A stretch of DNA of 64,000 bases from Parahalioglobus pacificus (GCF_014652275.1 NZ_BMYM01000005.1:1-64000); one strand, 5' to 3'. Numbered from the stretch's first letter, positions 35,968-46,093 are shown. Numbers and translations: made by a program. Notes: generated by a model not told the origin, from the sequence alone.

Positions 35968-37632
35968 ATGGCGCAGTACGTGTACACCATGAACCGGGTC
36001 GGCAAAGTTGTGCCGCCCAAAAAGAAAATCCTCGAAGACATCTCCCTTTCGTTTTTCCCGGGTGCAAAAATTGGCGTCTTGGGCCTGAACGGAGCCGGCA
36101 AGTCCACCTTGCTGCGCATCATGGCGGGCATAGATACCGACATCTTGGGAGAAGCTCGCCCACAAGCGGGCATCAACATTGGCTATCTCCCCCAAGAGCC
36201 TCAGCTAGATCCTGACAAGGACGTGCGCGGCAACGTGGAGGAAGGCGCGCAGGAAGCTATCGATGCGCTCGCTGGCTTGGAAAAAGTCTATGCCGACTAT
36301 GCTGAGCCCGACGCAGATTTTGACGCTCTAGCCAAGGAGCAGGCGCGTCTGGAAGACATCATTCAGGCCACCGATGCGCACAATCTGGACCATCGGCTTG
36401 AGGTCGCCGCAGACGCTCTCCGTTTGCCTCCTTGGGATGCGGACGTCACCACCTTATCTGGCGGTGAGCGCAGGCGCGTTGCGCTGTGCCGGCTCCTATT
36501 GTCGAACCCGGATATGCTGCTGCTGGACGAGCCCACCAACCACCTCGATGCTGAGAGTGTGGCATGGCTGGAGCGCTTCCTGCACGATTTCCCGGGCACC
36601 GTTGTTGCCATCACCCACGACCGTTACTTTCTGGACAATGCCGCGGGCTGGATTCTGGAATTGGATCGTGGTCGCGGCATTCCCTACGAGGGCAACTACT
36701 CCGACTGGCTGGACGCGAAAGAGCAGCGCCTGGAGCAGGAACAGCGCCAGGAGGCCTCGCACCAGAAAGCCATCAAAGCTGAGCTGGAGTGGGTGCGCCA
36801 AAACCCCAAGGGGCGACAGGCAAAGAGCAAGGCCAGACTGCAACGCTTTGAAGAATTACAGTCGCAAGAATTCCAAACACGTAACGAGACCAACGAGATC
36901 TACATACCACCCGGGCCTCGTCTGGGCGACAACGTAGTGGAAGTGTCACACCTGAAGAAAGCCTTCGATGATCGGCTTCTGTTCGACGACGTCAGCTTCA
37001 CCGTTCCAAAAGGCAGCATCGTTGGCATCATCGGCGCCAACGGCATGGGAAAATCCACGCTGTTTAAAATCCTGATGGGGGCAGAGCAACCTGACGGCGG
37101 TGAGGTCAAACTGGGTGAAACAGTACAACTCGGTTACGTGGACCAGAGCCGCGATCATCTGGACGGCAGCAAAACCGTTTGGCAAGAAGTGTCGGATGAG
37201 CAGGACATCATTAAGATCGGCAACTACGAAGTGAACTCTCGCTCGTACGTGGGCCGTTTCAACTTCAAGGGGTCAGACCAGCAGAAGTTTGTTAAGGATC
37301 TTTCCGGTGGTGAGCGTAATCGGCTACACCTGGCAAAGCTGCTCAAGCAAGGCGCAAATGTACTGCTACTGGACGAGCCTACGAATGACCTGGATGTGGA
37401 GACTCTGCGCGCCCTCGAGGAAGCCTTGCTGGCATTCCCGGGATCCGCAATGGTCATTTCACACGACCGTTGGTTCCTAGACCGCATCGCGACTCACATT
37501 CTGGCTTACGAAGACGACGGCTCCGTGGTCTTTCACGAGGGCAACTTCAGCGACTATGAGGAAGACCGCAAAGCGCGGCTCGGCGCTGCAGCGGAGCAGC
37601 CTCACCGTGTGAAGTATCGAAAACTCAAGTAA
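35968..37632 (+). CDS. ettA: Energy-dependent translational throttle protein EttA (ABC-F ATPase)
   Basis: The 554-residue soluble ABC-F protein binds the ribosomal E site and gates translation by ATP level. It contains two ATPase domains: Walker A GLNGAGKST and GANGMGKST, signatures LSGGERRRVALCR and LSGGERNRLHLAK, and Walker B with DEPTNHLDAES and DEPTNDLDVET. The arm and P-site tether linker lies between them (EWVRQNPKGRQAKSKARLQR). Length matches E. coli EttA (555). Confidence 0.96.
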   Translation: MAQYVYTMNRVGKVVPPKKKILEDISLSFFPGAKIGVLGLNGAGKSTLLRIMAGIDTDILGEARPQAGINIGYLPQEPQLDPDKDVRGNVEEGAQEAIDALAGLEKVYADYAEPDADFDALAKEQARLEDIIQATDAHNLDHRLEVAADALRLPPWDADVTTLSGGERRRVALCRLLLSNPDMLLLDEPTNHLDAESVAWLERFLHDFPGTVVAITHDRYFLDNAAGWILELDRGRGIPYEGNYSDWLDAKEQRLEQEQRQEASHQKAIKAELEWVRQNPKGRQAKSKARLQRFEELQSQEFQTRNETNEIYIPPGPRLGDNVVEVSHLKKAFDDRLLFDDVSFTVPKGSIVGIIGANGMGKSTLFKILMGAEQPDGGEVKLGETVQLGYVDQSRDHLDGSKTVWQEVSDEQDIIKIGNYEVNSRSYVGRFNFKGSDQQKFVKDLSGGERNRLHLAKLLKQGANVLLLDEPTNDLDVETLRALEEALLAFPGSAMVISHDRWFLDRIATHILAYEDDGSVVFHEGNFSDYEEDRKARLGAAAEQPHRVKYRKLK

Positions 37633-37659
37633 GCCTGCCCGAGCCTCATCCACACCCTG

Positions 37660-37697
37660 CCCTGCCTCGCTTTCACTGCGATGCAGGGTTATAGTTT
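37660..37697 (+). terminator. Probable rho-independent terminator after ettA
   Basis: CCCTGC (37660-37665) pairs with GCAGGG (37683-37688). An inner CGC/GCG extension closes a short loop, and TTATAGTTTT follows. It lies 28 bp after the ettA stop and before the PilZ gene. The T tract is interrupted, so efficiency is uncertain. Confidence 0.5.
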
Positions 37698-37727
37698 TAT
37701 CGTCGATGAGAACAACCGCAACCAGCC

Positions 37728-38102
37728 ATGAGTGATTACACGCCCGAGCGACGCCAGTACAGCCGCGTTGCGATAAATCTTCCGGTCGAGGTCCAACAAG
37801 GCGGTAGTGTATGGCACCAACGACTCATAGACCTCTCTCTGGGCGGCGCCGCTACGGACCAGCCTGACCTCTGGGACGCCCAATACAACGAGCCTTTCAC
37901 GCTGGTGATTCATATTAGCGATAGCAGCCAACTCGAGTTACATGCCTATCTTCAGCATGTGGAGGCGGGTCGGCTGGGCTTCTCGGTAGAGCATGTAGAT
38001 CGCCGCAACATAGCGCCTTTGCGGGCACTACTGGAGCAACACATTAACGACATCACTGTGCTGGAGCAGGAGCTGCAAACACTGCACGGTGAGGCGGACT
38101 AA
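37728..38102 (+). CDS. PilZ-domain cyclic di-GMP binding protein
   Basis: The 124-residue protein has the PilZ c-di-GMP motifs: RRQYSRVAINLPVEV (RxxxR as RRxxxR region) and LIDLSLGGAATDQ (DxSxxG). A C-terminal helix rich in Leu/Glu (LLEQHINDITVLEQELQTL) follows. It is a stand-alone receptor. The two diguanylate cyclases in this window show that c-di-GMP signalling is used. The output partner is unknown. Confidence 0.9.
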   Translation: MSDYTPERRQYSRVAINLPVEVQQGGSVWHQRLIDLSLGGAATDQPDLWDAQYNEPFTLVIHISDSSQLELHAYLQHVEAGRLGFSVEHVDRRNIAPLRALLEQHINDITVLEQELQTLHGEAD

Positions 38103-38135
38103 CGAGACCGCCCCTGACGCGCCCTGCGCATCTCG

Positions 38136-39347
38136 CTATTGGGTTGCTGACTCGGCGTCTATTGCCGCCTGGACAGAGCGATACAAACCAATTCGCTGTT
38201 TCGACATCTCGGGGTCCGTCGCAGTGGCCCAGTTACTGTTGCTGGCTATGACGAGCTCACGGGCAGGATCGATAAAGATGCCTTGCCCGAATATCCCTTG
38301 CGCAGCATAGCTACCATCGTCATAGGTCCACCACTGAAAGCCGTAGCCGCTGCCGGGGCGGCCAATGTCAGCCTGCTTGGAGCCGGCTTGATCAAACCAG
38401 CCCTCGGGCACGACCGATGTGCCGGCGATAGCGCCGCCCTTCATGGCAAACTGCCCGAACAGGGCATAATCGAGTAGTCGAGCCGATATGCAGCAGCCGC
38501 CGATTTCGGTGCCACCTGCATTCAGAATCCACTCGGCGTCTGCCTGCATGCCATAAGGTGCCCAGACTTTCTCAGACAGGTAGTCTGCCAATGGCTTTCC
38601 AGTAGCGCTGCTAACCAACACGCCGATAAGGTTGGTCTCCCCCGTGTTATATCGCCATTGCGTGCCGGGTTCGTACTCGCGCGGCAGGGTGCGCATATAG
38701 CTGACGATGGGATCAACGCCGGGCTCTGGGGTAACCAGATTGAACTTTGCCACGTCAGATTCTGGATCGGTGTAGTCCTCGTTCCAGCGCACACCCGACT
38801 GCATCGTTAGCAGCTGTTTGACGCTGACGCCGTCGTAGCCACTGCCCGTCAGCTGCGGAATGTACTGCGTAAGAGGATCTTCGAGACCACCAATGTAACC
38901 ATCGACAATAGCGGCGCCTACCAGCGTCGAGGTCAGTGATTTGGCGACGGAGAACGATGTCCATCGTCCCTCGGGGCCGTAGTCATTACCGTAGGTCTCT
39001 AAGCGAATTTGCCCCTTGTGCAGAATAAGGATGCCCGCCGTGTTCTGGTTCTCCATGTATTGCTCTATGGAATCTGCACCCACTTCGGGGAGCAACGACA
39101 GTGTCAGCGCCGGCCCCTGCTCAACCAACCGAGGCGTCTCACCCGCCTCAATGGAGCGCGTTGCGGTGAGCACCTCCATTTGACGGAACGCCTTGTCGCG
39201 TTCGCTATTCGTCCAAAACAGCACATTATCGTCTGTCGGTAATCCGGCGAGTTTTGCGAAGCCAATCTTCGCCTGCTCACAGCCAGTGAATGTCAGTATG
39301 AACACCATGGCCAGTGCGACCAACGACAGGCTGCGTGATAGGGACAC
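38136..39347 (-). CDS. Serine hydrolase (beta-lactamase/esterase family) lipoprotein
   Basis: The 403-residue product has a lipoprotein signal ending in a lipobox (ILTFTGC), so it is probably membrane-anchored. The class C/EstB fold motifs are FSVAKS (SxxK, nucleophile Ser) and the Tyr motif in WRYNTGETN. WTYDDGSYAAQGIFGQGIFI near the C-terminus occupies the KTG-box region. It is more likely an esterase or peptidase than a true lactamase. The GTG start at 39347 has AAGGA six bases upstream. Confidence 0.85.
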   Translation of the reverse strand: MSLSRSLSLVALAMVFILTFTGCEQAKIGFAKLAGLPTDDNVLFWTNSERDKAFRQMEVLTATRSIEAGETPRLVEQGPALTLSLLPEVGADSIEQYMENQNTAGILILHKGQIRLETYGNDYGPEGRWTSFSVAKSLTSTLVGAAIVDGYIGGLEDPLTQYIPQLTGSGYDGVSVKQLLTMQSGVRWNEDYTDPESDVAKFNLVTPEPGVDPIVSYMRTLPREYEPGTQWRYNTGETNLIGVLVSSATGKPLADYLSEKVWAPYGMQADAEWILNAGGTEIGGCCISARLLDYALFGQFAMKGGAIAGTSVVPEGWFDQAGSKQADIGRPGSGYGFQWWTYDDGSYAAQGIFGQGIFIDPARELVIASNSNWATATDPEMSKQRIGLYRSVQAAIDAESATQ

Positions 39348-39609
39348 AGTGATTCCTTATTATTGTCCAGCGGCAGTAAGACGCTGTGTGATTGCACGTT
39401 GCGCGCATAATACCACCGCTTGCAAAGTGTCTGTGTGCTGCAGGTACGCGTTGTGATGGGGAGCCCGCGCGGACCACGAAGCCTTGATCGATTTATCGGT
39501 CGTTAGAGAGACTCGGTCGGCGTGCCTACATACTGCGCAGCCAATCAACATTAGCGCCCTGACCGGAACCATAGCGACTGCCTGCGATGCGCGGCAGCTA
39601 GGCGGCGGC

Positions 39610-40983
39610 TTAGACTTCCTCCAATACGGCCAGCGCTTCAGACAATCGGGTCACCGGCATAACCTTCATACCCTTTATGGCCTGCTTGGGCGCGTTCGCC
39701 TTGGGCACTATCGCACGCCGGAACCCGTGCTTCGCCGCCTCCGACAGGCGCTCCTGACCACTGGGCACTGGGCGGATCTCGCCAGAGAGACCCACCTCCC
39801 CGAAGATCACCATATCGCGCGGTAACAGCCTGTCCCGGAAACTCGAAACTATGGCCAGCAACAACGCCAGGTCGGCGCTGGTCTCCAACACCTTCACACC
39901 GCCGACGACATTGGCGAAAACGTCCTGGTCGCCCACCTGGAGACCCCCGTGCCTGTGCAGCACGGCAAGCAGCATCGAGAGACGGTTCTGCTCCAGTCCC
40001 ACGGCCACCCTGCGGGGGTTTCCAAGCTGGCTGTCATCGACCAGGGCCTGAATCTCAACCAGTAGCGGCCGGGTACCTTCCCAGACCACCATCACCGCGC
40101 TACCGGATGAGGGTTGGTCACTTCTATCGAGGAATATGGCTGACGGATTTTTGACTTCTTTCATACCGCCGTCGGTCATCGCGAAGATGCCCAGCTCATT
40201 CACCGCACCGAAGCGATTCTTCTGCCCACGCAGGGTGCGGAACCTGGAATCATCGCTGCCCTCCAGGAGTATGGAGCAGTCGATCATGTGCTCCAGCACT
40301 TTGGGGCCGGCAAGTGTGCCATCTTTGGTCACGTGCCCCACCAGGATAAGCACAGTGCCAGTTTGCTTGGCAAACCGGGTCAACGCAGCGGCGCATTCGC
40401 GAACCTGTGAAACACTCCCGGGCGCCGAGGTCACGTCGTCTGAGTGCACCACCTGAATTGAGTCAACCACCAACACCTTCGGCGTCAGGCTTTGCGCACT
40501 GGCGATAATGGTGTCGATATTGGTCTCTGCCATCAGTCGCAATTGATCCGTGGGCAAACCCAAGCGTTGCGCGCGCATGGCAACCTGCTGCAGTGACTCT
40601 TCGCCAGTCACGTACAGCGCGGACATCTGGCCCGCCAGATGACACATCGTTTGCAGCAGAAGTGTACTTTTGCCGGCCCCGGGATTACCCCCCACCAAGA
40701 TGGCGGAGCCCGGCACCAATCCACCACCCAACACGCGATCGAACTCGGTGGCACCACTGCTGAATCGCGGTACATCCTCGAAGTTGATGTCCTTGAGCAA
40801 GGTCGCCTGTGCGAGCTGACCCGCAAAACCGGCCCTGGCGGAGCCCTTGGCCGACGCTTTTGATGGACCTAACTTGATCTCAGAAAGGGTGTTCCAGGCA
40901 CCGCAATCACTGCACTGCCCCTGCCACTTACTGTAGTCCGAGCCGCACTCACTACAGACGAAGGCAATTTTTTGTTTTGGCAT
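39610..40983 (-). CDS. radA: DNA repair protein RadA
   Basis: The 457-residue protein is a RecA-like branch-migration ATPase. It has an N-terminal C4 zinc finger (CSECGSDYSKWQGQCSDCG), Walker A GGNPGAGKSTLLLQ, the RadA-specific KNRFG motif (GQKNRFGAVNELGIF) and a C-terminal Lon-protease-like domain (GLSGEIRPVPSGQERLSEA). Length fits E. coli RadA (460). It is divergent from the DnaT-like replication gene. Confidence 0.96.
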   Translation of the reverse strand: MPKQKIAFVCSECGSDYSKWQGQCSDCGAWNTLSEIKLGPSKASAKGSARAGFAGQLAQATLLKDINFEDVPRFSSGATEFDRVLGGGLVPGSAILVGGNPGAGKSTLLLQTMCHLAGQMSALYVTGEESLQQVAMRAQRLGLPTDQLRLMAETNIDTIIASAQSLTPKVLVVDSIQVVHSDDVTSAPGSVSQVRECAAALTRFAKQTGTVLILVGHVTKDGTLAGPKVLEHMIDCSILLEGSDDSRFRTLRGQKNRFGAVNELGIFAMTDGGMKEVKNPSAIFLDRSDQPSSGSAVMVVWEGTRPLLVEIQALVDDSQLGNPRRVAVGLEQNRLSMLLAVLHRHGGLQVGDQDVFANVVGGVKVLETSADLALLLAIVSSFRDRLLPRDMVIFGEVGLSGEIRPVPSGQERLSEAAKHGFRRAIVPKANAPKQAIKGMKVMPVTRLSEALAVLEEV

Positions 40984-41073
40984 CGCTAATCCTGAGAATA
41001 CTCCGTTTGCCCGCTACACCTGCAACGGCAAGGCAGGTATCCTAGCAGACCTTTTTACTTGGCCCGCTACATC

Positions 41074-42219
41074 ATGGCTGATTCCTCCTTAGTGCCCGAG
41101 CGCCAGCTGGTTTTCTCCCCCGGTCTAGCAGCAACTATTGGCCTGGAGGAAGCGATTCTGTTGCAGCAAGTAAGCCTGGAACAAAGCTATTCCCAACCCA
41201 GCATCAGGCGGGGCCTGGCCTGGTTTACGATGGAGCGAGAGCGACTGCTGCAGCAGCTTCCTTTCTGGAGTGCTATTGATCTGCATCGTATTCTCCGCTC
41301 CCTGGTTGATAAAGGCGTGATTCTCGTGGACAGCCCGCCTATTCACAGCCATCCCCAGCTCGTGGTGGCATTGAACGAGCCTGTCACGCAGCCCGGTCAG
41401 GCATCGCCCCTGCAGGCCGCCAGTACAAGGGAGCAGGTCGCAGCTGCGCCGGCCGGCCGGGCCGCAGCACGCCTCCCGGAGAACTGGTCGCCGGGTGAAA
41501 ACCTGCTGCAACTGCTAGCGCTTAACCACAACATACCGCGCCAATTCGCCTTGGACCAACTGGAAGATTTCATCTTTTACTGGCGTGAACGCGGCGATTC
41601 CAGCCACGCCTGGGAGAACAAGTTTCGCCAACACGTCACCGCGCGCTGGCGCCGCGCGCAGCAGGATACGGCGGAACAGTTTAAGGCTGATCAGCAAGCG
41701 CCCCTTGACGGCGCCTGGAGACCCAGCGTGGACGCCATGGACATCATGCTTCGTGACGGCATCGCCCCTGATTTTATCGAGCAGACAATCCCCGAGTTTG
41801 TGCTTTATTGGCGAGAGCGCAAACAGAAGCCCGAGGGCTTGAACTCCAAGTTCATAACGCACATTCGGCTACAGTGGACACGCTATACCTCTGGCCTGAA
41901 GCACAGTACAGAACCCACCCGGATCGCTGACACTTGGCAACCGGGCCCGGATGTATTCGATATACTGGCTTTGGCCCATATCGACGCCCAGTTCGCACGC
42001 AGCCTCGTACCCGAGTTTGTGATGTACTGGCGCGAAAGTAACCAGTTACACACCTCGTGGAACAGTAAGTTTCTACAGCATGTAAAATACCAGTGGGCCC
42101 GGCGCCTTCAGTTAGCGAATACGAGCAGCGGCAATGACGGACAAGACATTAGTGGAACGCGTCGCACGCGAGATACAAGCCTCGCAGAAGACCTCGGAGA
42201 CACCAGCTGGGCAGAGTAA
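41074..42219 (+). CDS. DnaT-like replication protein with three tandem C-terminal ssDNA-binding domains
   Basis: The protein has 381 residues. Residues ~5-90 resemble the N-terminal winged-helix part of DnaT/DnaD-like proteins (LVFSPGLAATIGLEEAILLQ, IDLHRILRSLVDKGVI). Three copies of the DnaT C-terminal domain follow at ~137-195, 214-270 and 287-343. Each has W.P, a hydrophobic helix and the signature F.LYWRE...W..KF..H....W. E. coli DnaT has one such domain. It probably helps restart or helicase loading. The final 86 bp overlap the start of the next gene in another frame. Confidence 0.85.
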   Translation: MADSSLVPERQLVFSPGLAATIGLEEAILLQQVSLEQSYSQPSIRRGLAWFTMERERLLQQLPFWSAIDLHRILRSLVDKGVILVDSPPIHSHPQLVVALNEPVTQPGQASPLQAASTREQVAAAPAGRAAARLPENWSPGENLLQLLALNHNIPRQFALDQLEDFIFYWRERGDSSHAWENKFRQHVTARWRRAQQDTAEQFKADQQAPLDGAWRPSVDAMDIMLRDGIAPDFIEQTIPEFVLYWRERKQKPEGLNSKFITHIRLQWTRYTSGLKHSTEPTRIADTWQPGPDVFDILALAHIDAQFARSLVPEFVMYWRESNQLHTSWNSKFLQHVKYQWARRLQLANTSSGNDGQDISGTRRTRDTSLAEDLGDTSWAE

Positions 42220-42799
42220 GCCCTCTGCGCCCGCCGAAGCGATGGCGGCAACGATCAACCAAGTCTTCGCGCTGTTCAGGCTCAACTACCACAACCAGTA
42301 TTACGCGGCATACCCGGACGACACTCAGCTCAAGCAGGTGAAGAAGCTGTGGCTGGATGCGCTCTCTGATTTTGATCCCGAGCTCATTCTGCGGGGCGCT
42401 AAATCTGCACTAGAGAAGAGTGAGTACCTACCAACACTGAACCGGATGCTGGATGCATGCCGAGCTCAGGCGGCTGACGCGGGGCTGCCACCCGCGCACG
42501 ACGCGTTCGTCGAGGCCTGCAGTGCGCGCACGCCGAGGTCGGCGCAGGCGTGGTCTCACCCGGCCGTGTATCTCGCCGGGCGAGACACTGACTGGTTCTT
42601 TCTCAGCAATAACCCAGAGTCTGTTACCTGGCCCGTATTCAGGGACCACTACGCCGGCTATGTGGGTCGAGCGCTGCGCGGAGAGCAGTTTGAGGTACCC
42701 CGGCCCGCCGCTATACCCGCTGAAGCCAGCGCCGAAAGGATGTCTAAGGAAGCCAAACTGTCGGCACTGAAGCAGCTGCGGGAGGATACGGGTTTATAA
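42134..42799 (+). CDS. Lambda P-like replicative helicase loader
   Basis: The 221-residue protein has a central region, INQVFALFRLNYHNQYYAAY then LWLDALSDFDPELILRGAKSALEKSEYLPTL (quoted in parts: DFDPELILRGAKSAL, SEYLPTLNRMLDAC), that matches the replication protein P family of lambdoid phages and its chromosomal homologues. Lambda P binds DnaB and delivers it to origins. The gene overlaps the DnaT-like gene and converges on dnaB, supporting a helicase-loading role. An ATG at 42242 is an alternative start that would avoid the overlap. No phage genes are nearby. Confidence 0.75.
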   Translation: MTDKTLVERVAREIQASQKTSETPAGQSKPSAPAEAMAATINQVFALFRLNYHNQYYAAYPDDTQLKQVKKLWLDALSDFDPELILRGAKSALEKSEYLPTLNRMLDACRAQAADAGLPPAHDAFVEACSARTPRSAQAWSHPAVYLAGRDTDWFFLSNNPESVTWPVFRDHYAGYVGRALRGEQFEVPRPAAIPAEASAERMSKEAKLSALKQLREDTGL

Positions 42800-42882
42800 G
42801 ACGAAGATTGATCCCGTTGAAGATGGGGGAACGTTGAAGACGGCTTTAGCCACTCAATGCGGAAAGACAGTCCGTTTTGGGT

Positions 42883-44286
42883 CTAGTCATCGTAGTGACC
42901 GCGGGCCAGGTTCTCGAACCGCGTGTATTGACCAATAAAGGCGAGCCTGCAGGTACCAATAGGCCCGTTACGCTGCTTACCGATGATGATCTCAGCGACG
43001 CCTTTGTCCGGTGAGTCCTCGTTGTAAACTTCATCGCGATAAATGAACGCAATCACGTCCGCATCCTGCTCGATGGCGCCCGATTCGCGCAGATCCGAGT
43101 TCACCGGACGCTTATTGGGTCGCTGCTCCAAAGAACGGTTGAGCTGGGACAAGGCGACCATTGGGCAATTGAACTCCTTGGCGATCGCTTTCAGGTTTCT
43201 GGATATCTCTGAAATCTCGGCCGTACGGCCTTCTGACGATCCCGCTATTTGCATCAGCTGGAGATAATCGATCATGATCATACCGATCTGACCGTGCTCG
43301 CGAGCGATCCGCCGAGCTCGACTGCGCAGCTCGGTGGGTGTCAATGCCGGCGTATCGTCAATGAACATGGGGGTGTCTTTGAGCTTGGTCACGGCCGCTG
43401 ACAGCTTGGGCCAATCATCCTGCTCCAGCTTGCCGGTGCGAATCCGGGTCTGGTCAATCCGGCCTATCGACGAGAGCATCCTGACAACAAGCTGCTCAGC
43501 CGGCATTTCCATACTGAATACCAGGATGGGTTTCTCTTGACCCAAAACCGCGTTCTCCACCAGGTTCATGGCGAAGCTGGTTTTACCCATGGAGGGTCGG
43601 CCGGCGACAATCACCAAATCCGAGGGCTGCAGACCAGACGTCATGCCATCGAGGTCGGCGAAGCCCGTGCTCAACCCGGTGATATCACCGCCGGACTGAA
43701 ACAGCTCCTCGATGCGATTCAAAGCACCAGCCAACAGCGGATCAATCTCCTGCGGACCGCCAGCCTTGGGCCCCTGCTCGGAGATCTTCATAATCCTGCG
43801 TTCGGCCTCATCCACCAGCTCACTGGCGGTGCGCCCCTCAGGATTGAAACCACTCTCAGCAATATCCTGTGCCGCCTCGATGAGTTTCCTCAGGCTGGCA
43901 CGTTCCCGCACGGCCACGGCATAGGCACGGATATTAGAAACACTGGGGGTGTTTTCGGACAGGTCGGTCAAGTAAGCGAGGCCACCGGCCGCGTCGAGCT
44001 CGCCGCGAGCCTCCAGCTTATCAGCGACGGTCACAAAATCGACGGGCTCCGATTCCTCTGCGAGCTTGGCGATTTGACGAAAAATTAGCCGATGGTTAGG
44101 CCGATAAAAGTCGGAGGCAGACACCTCCTCTACAACTGCGTCCCATGCATCAGGGGACAACAGCAACCCACCGAGTACCGATTGCTCGGCTTCAACGGAG
44201 TGCGGTTGCATTTTGATCCGCGCAACATCCGTGTCTTCCGGGTAAGGAAGCTCTGAGACATTATCGGGATACTCTGCGTCGGCCAT
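42883..44286 (-). CDS. dnaB: Replicative DNA helicase DnaB
   Basis: This is a 467-residue hexameric 5'-3' helicase. The N-terminal collar domain (PHSVEAEQSVLGGLLLSP) is followed by the RecA-like core with Walker A AGRPSMGKTSFAMN, Walker B MIMIDYLQLM and the arginine finger region near the C-terminus. There is no intein. It follows the rplI terminator and is the target of the two loader-like genes converging on it. Confidence 0.97.
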   Translation of the reverse strand: MADAEYPDNVSELPYPEDTDVARIKMQPHSVEAEQSVLGGLLLSPDAWDAVVEEVSASDFYRPNHRLIFRQIAKLAEESEPVDFVTVADKLEARGELDAAGGLAYLTDLSENTPSVSNIRAYAVAVRERASLRKLIEAAQDIAESGFNPEGRTASELVDEAERRIMKISEQGPKAGGPQEIDPLLAGALNRIEELFQSGGDITGLSTGFADLDGMTSGLQPSDLVIVAGRPSMGKTSFAMNLVENAVLGQEKPILVFSMEMPAEQLVVRMLSSIGRIDQTRIRTGKLEQDDWPKLSAAVTKLKDTPMFIDDTPALTPTELRSRARRIAREHGQIGMIMIDYLQLMQIAGSSEGRTAEISEISRNLKAIAKEFNCPMVALSQLNRSLEQRPNKRPVNSDLRESGAIEQDADVIAFIYRDEVYNEDSPDKGVAEIIIGKQRNGPIGTCRLAFIGQYTRFENLARGHYDD

Positions 44287-44352
44287 AGGGGGTCAGTGTT
44301 TTTTTTATCCGGCCGCTCAGATTAGCCGGAATCGGGTGGCAACGAAAGCCGT

Positions 44353-44392
44353 AAACAAAAATGCACCGGCTGCTTGCCAGCAACCAGTGCAT
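44353..44392 (-). terminator. Rho-independent terminator of the rpsF-rpsR-rplI operon
   Basis: On the minus strand, ATGCACTGGTTGCT pairs over 14 positions (with G-U wobbles) to AGCAGCCGGTGCAT around a GGCA-type loop, followed by TTTTTGTTT. It lies about 40 bp after the rplI stop and before dnaB, separating the two transcription units. Confidence 0.88.
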
Positions 44393-44429
44393 TCATCGTT
44401 GAAGACTGCCCACGCGGGGCAGAGATCGC

Positions 44430-44879
44430 TTATTCGGGGACGATAGACACCGATACGGTGGCAGCGACATCACCCAACAGCTGGATGGCCACTTCGTAGT
44501 CGCCAGTCTCGCGCAACGCACCTTCGGGAAGACGAACCTCAGCCTTGTCGACTTCACAGCCCGCGGCGACTACCGCATCAGCGATATCGCGGGTGCCGAT
44601 TGAACCAAACAGCTTGCCTTCATCACCAGCATTGGCTGCGATAGTGATTGTGTCCAGTGCATTGATCGCTTCGGCACGGGTCTCAGCAGCAGCCAGAGCT
44701 TCCGCCGCAGCGGCTTCCAGCTCAGCGCGACGCGCTTCAAATTTTGCGACATTGTCCTCGGTGGCAGGCACTGCCTTGCCCTGTGGTATCAGGAAATTGC
44801 GGCCATAACCGGCTTTCACGTCCACCTTGTCACCCAAGCTACCCAGGTTGCCAATGTTCTCGAGCAGAATTACTTCCAT
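44430..44879 (-). CDS. rplI: 50S ribosomal protein L9
   Basis: The 149-residue ribosomal protein begins [19 protein letters not shown], the invariant L9 N-terminal domain, with [17 protein letters not shown] next. A long helix then links to the C-terminal domain ([25 protein letters not shown]). ATG 44879 is correct; an upstream in-frame extension to 44915 is not coding. Confidence 0.97.
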   Translation of the reverse strand: MEVILLENIGNLGSLGDKVDVKAGYGRNFLIPQGKAVPATEDNVAKFEARRAELEAAAAEALAAAETRAEAINALDTITIAANAGDEGKLFGSIGTRDIADAVVAAGCEVDKAEVRLPEGALRETGDYEVAIQLLGDVAATVSVSIVPE

Positions 44880-44929
44880 CTCAGTTTCCTCTCTTTGTGG
44901 GTGAGCTTGGCCCACACCATTTACAAATC

Positions 44930-45817
44930 CTAATCGTCATCACGCTCAGGCCGCCCGGGATCTGATGCCTTGACCCAGCGACTGCGAAAATCAATCCAGC
45001 TGTCTGCGATGGCAAATCCCATCACAAACAACTTCACCGGGTCGAACAGCACCCAGGCTGTATAAAACACCGCCAGATAGCCAGATCCCTGACCCTGGGC
45101 AGCCGCCCTGGCATGCATTAATGCCAGACCCGCAAAACTCAGTGGCAGCGCACAAATCACTGCCCAAGTGCGCATTTCCTGCCCCAGACTGGCAAGCCCT
45201 AGTGCAGCCAGTACCAGAGCCGTTGCTACACCCGCCGGATAGCGCAGTGCGCGAAACTCTTTGCCAAACCCCTCCGGGTTGTACAGCGCCGCTTGCCAGT
45301 ATCGGGCCAGCAGCACACACAGCACGCTCAGCATGGCCGTGCCTACGCCCATCATGCCCGCAACTTGCGTCACCGTTGGGCGGGTCAGAGTGACCGTTTC
45401 ATCGCCCTGACTCAGCTGTTGTTCCATGTTGGTGAGGAATTCACCGAACAGGGATACCAATTGCTGCAACAGTGGCTCGGCCAGCAGCAGTGCTAAAACA
45501 CCACTTATGAAGCCAACGGCGACTGCTGCGAGCAGGGTGGTTGCCAAGCTCACCGTTACTCTAAGTACAAACGCCAGCGCCGCTGTCCCCAGCAACACTT
45601 GCAGCGGACCGCTGTCGCCAAATACCACAGCGAGCACGCCCGCGGGCAGCACTGCCCACATCAAGAGCCAAGCCCCTGATGCCGCGCCTTGGCGCAGCGT
45701 TACCAGCGCAACGACAGCAGCGCTGATCCAACAAAACAGAAAACTGCCTGACCCGGCAACAGCGACGAGAAGCGCCTGGTAGCGCCCGCGCATGACGAAA
45801 TTCGCCAATGCTGTCAT
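44930..45817 (-). CDS. DUF2232/YybS-like multipass membrane protein
   Basis: The 295-residue protein has about eight hydrophobic segments and almost no soluble part, e.g. [36 protein letters not shown] and [16 protein letters not shown]. Such a gene lies between rpsR and rplI in many gammaproteobacteria. Its function is unknown; the conserved place suggests coregulation with S6/S18/L9. The C-terminal tail is charged (RPERDDD). Confidence 0.8.
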   Translation of the reverse strand: MTALANFVMRGRYQALLVAVAGSGSFLFCWISAAVVALVTLRQGAASGAWLLMWAVLPAGVLAVVFGDSGPLQVLLGTAALAFVLRVTVSLATTLLAAVAVGFISGVLALLLAEPLLQQLVSLFGEFLTNMEQQLSQGDETVTLTRPTVTQVAGMMGVGTAMLSVLCVLLARYWQAALYNPEGFGKEFRALRYPAGVATALVLAALGLASLGQEMRTWAVICALPLSFAGLALMHARAAAQGQGSGYLAVFYTAWVLFDPVKLFVMGFAIADSWIDFRSRWVKASDPGRPERDDD

Positions 45818-45865
45818 TAGGGAGGTCTGCTCTCTGCCAACGGCGTGCCGGGCACGCCAGGTCTC

Positions 45866-46093
45866 TTACTGGTGAGAATCCGTGTAAGGCAACAGAGCCA
45901 GGAACCGCGCGCGCTTAACGGCGGTAGCCAGCTGACGCTGGTAGCGCGCCTTTGTCCCGGTGATGCGACTGGGGACAATCTTGCCGGTCTCTGAAACATA
46001 CGCCTTCAGCGTTTCCAGATCCTTGTAATCGATTTCCTTCACGCCTTCGGCGGTGAATTTACAGAACTTACGACGACGGAAATAACGTGCCAT
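45866..46093 (-). CDS. rpsR: 30S ribosomal protein S18
   Basis: The 75-residue protein begins [20 protein letters not shown] and contains [42 protein letters not shown] (read as [18 protein letters not shown]). This is standard for S18. It lies 16 bp after rpsF. Confidence 0.97.
   Translation of the reverse strand: MARYFRRRKFCKFTAEGVKEIDYKDLETLKAYVSETGKIVPSRITGTKARYQRQLATAVKRARFLALLPYTDSHQ

Noticed and set aside
39484..39825. Plus-strand ORF opposite the radA 3' end
   Set aside because: It is mostly a shadow of radA, with no start signal and no domain.
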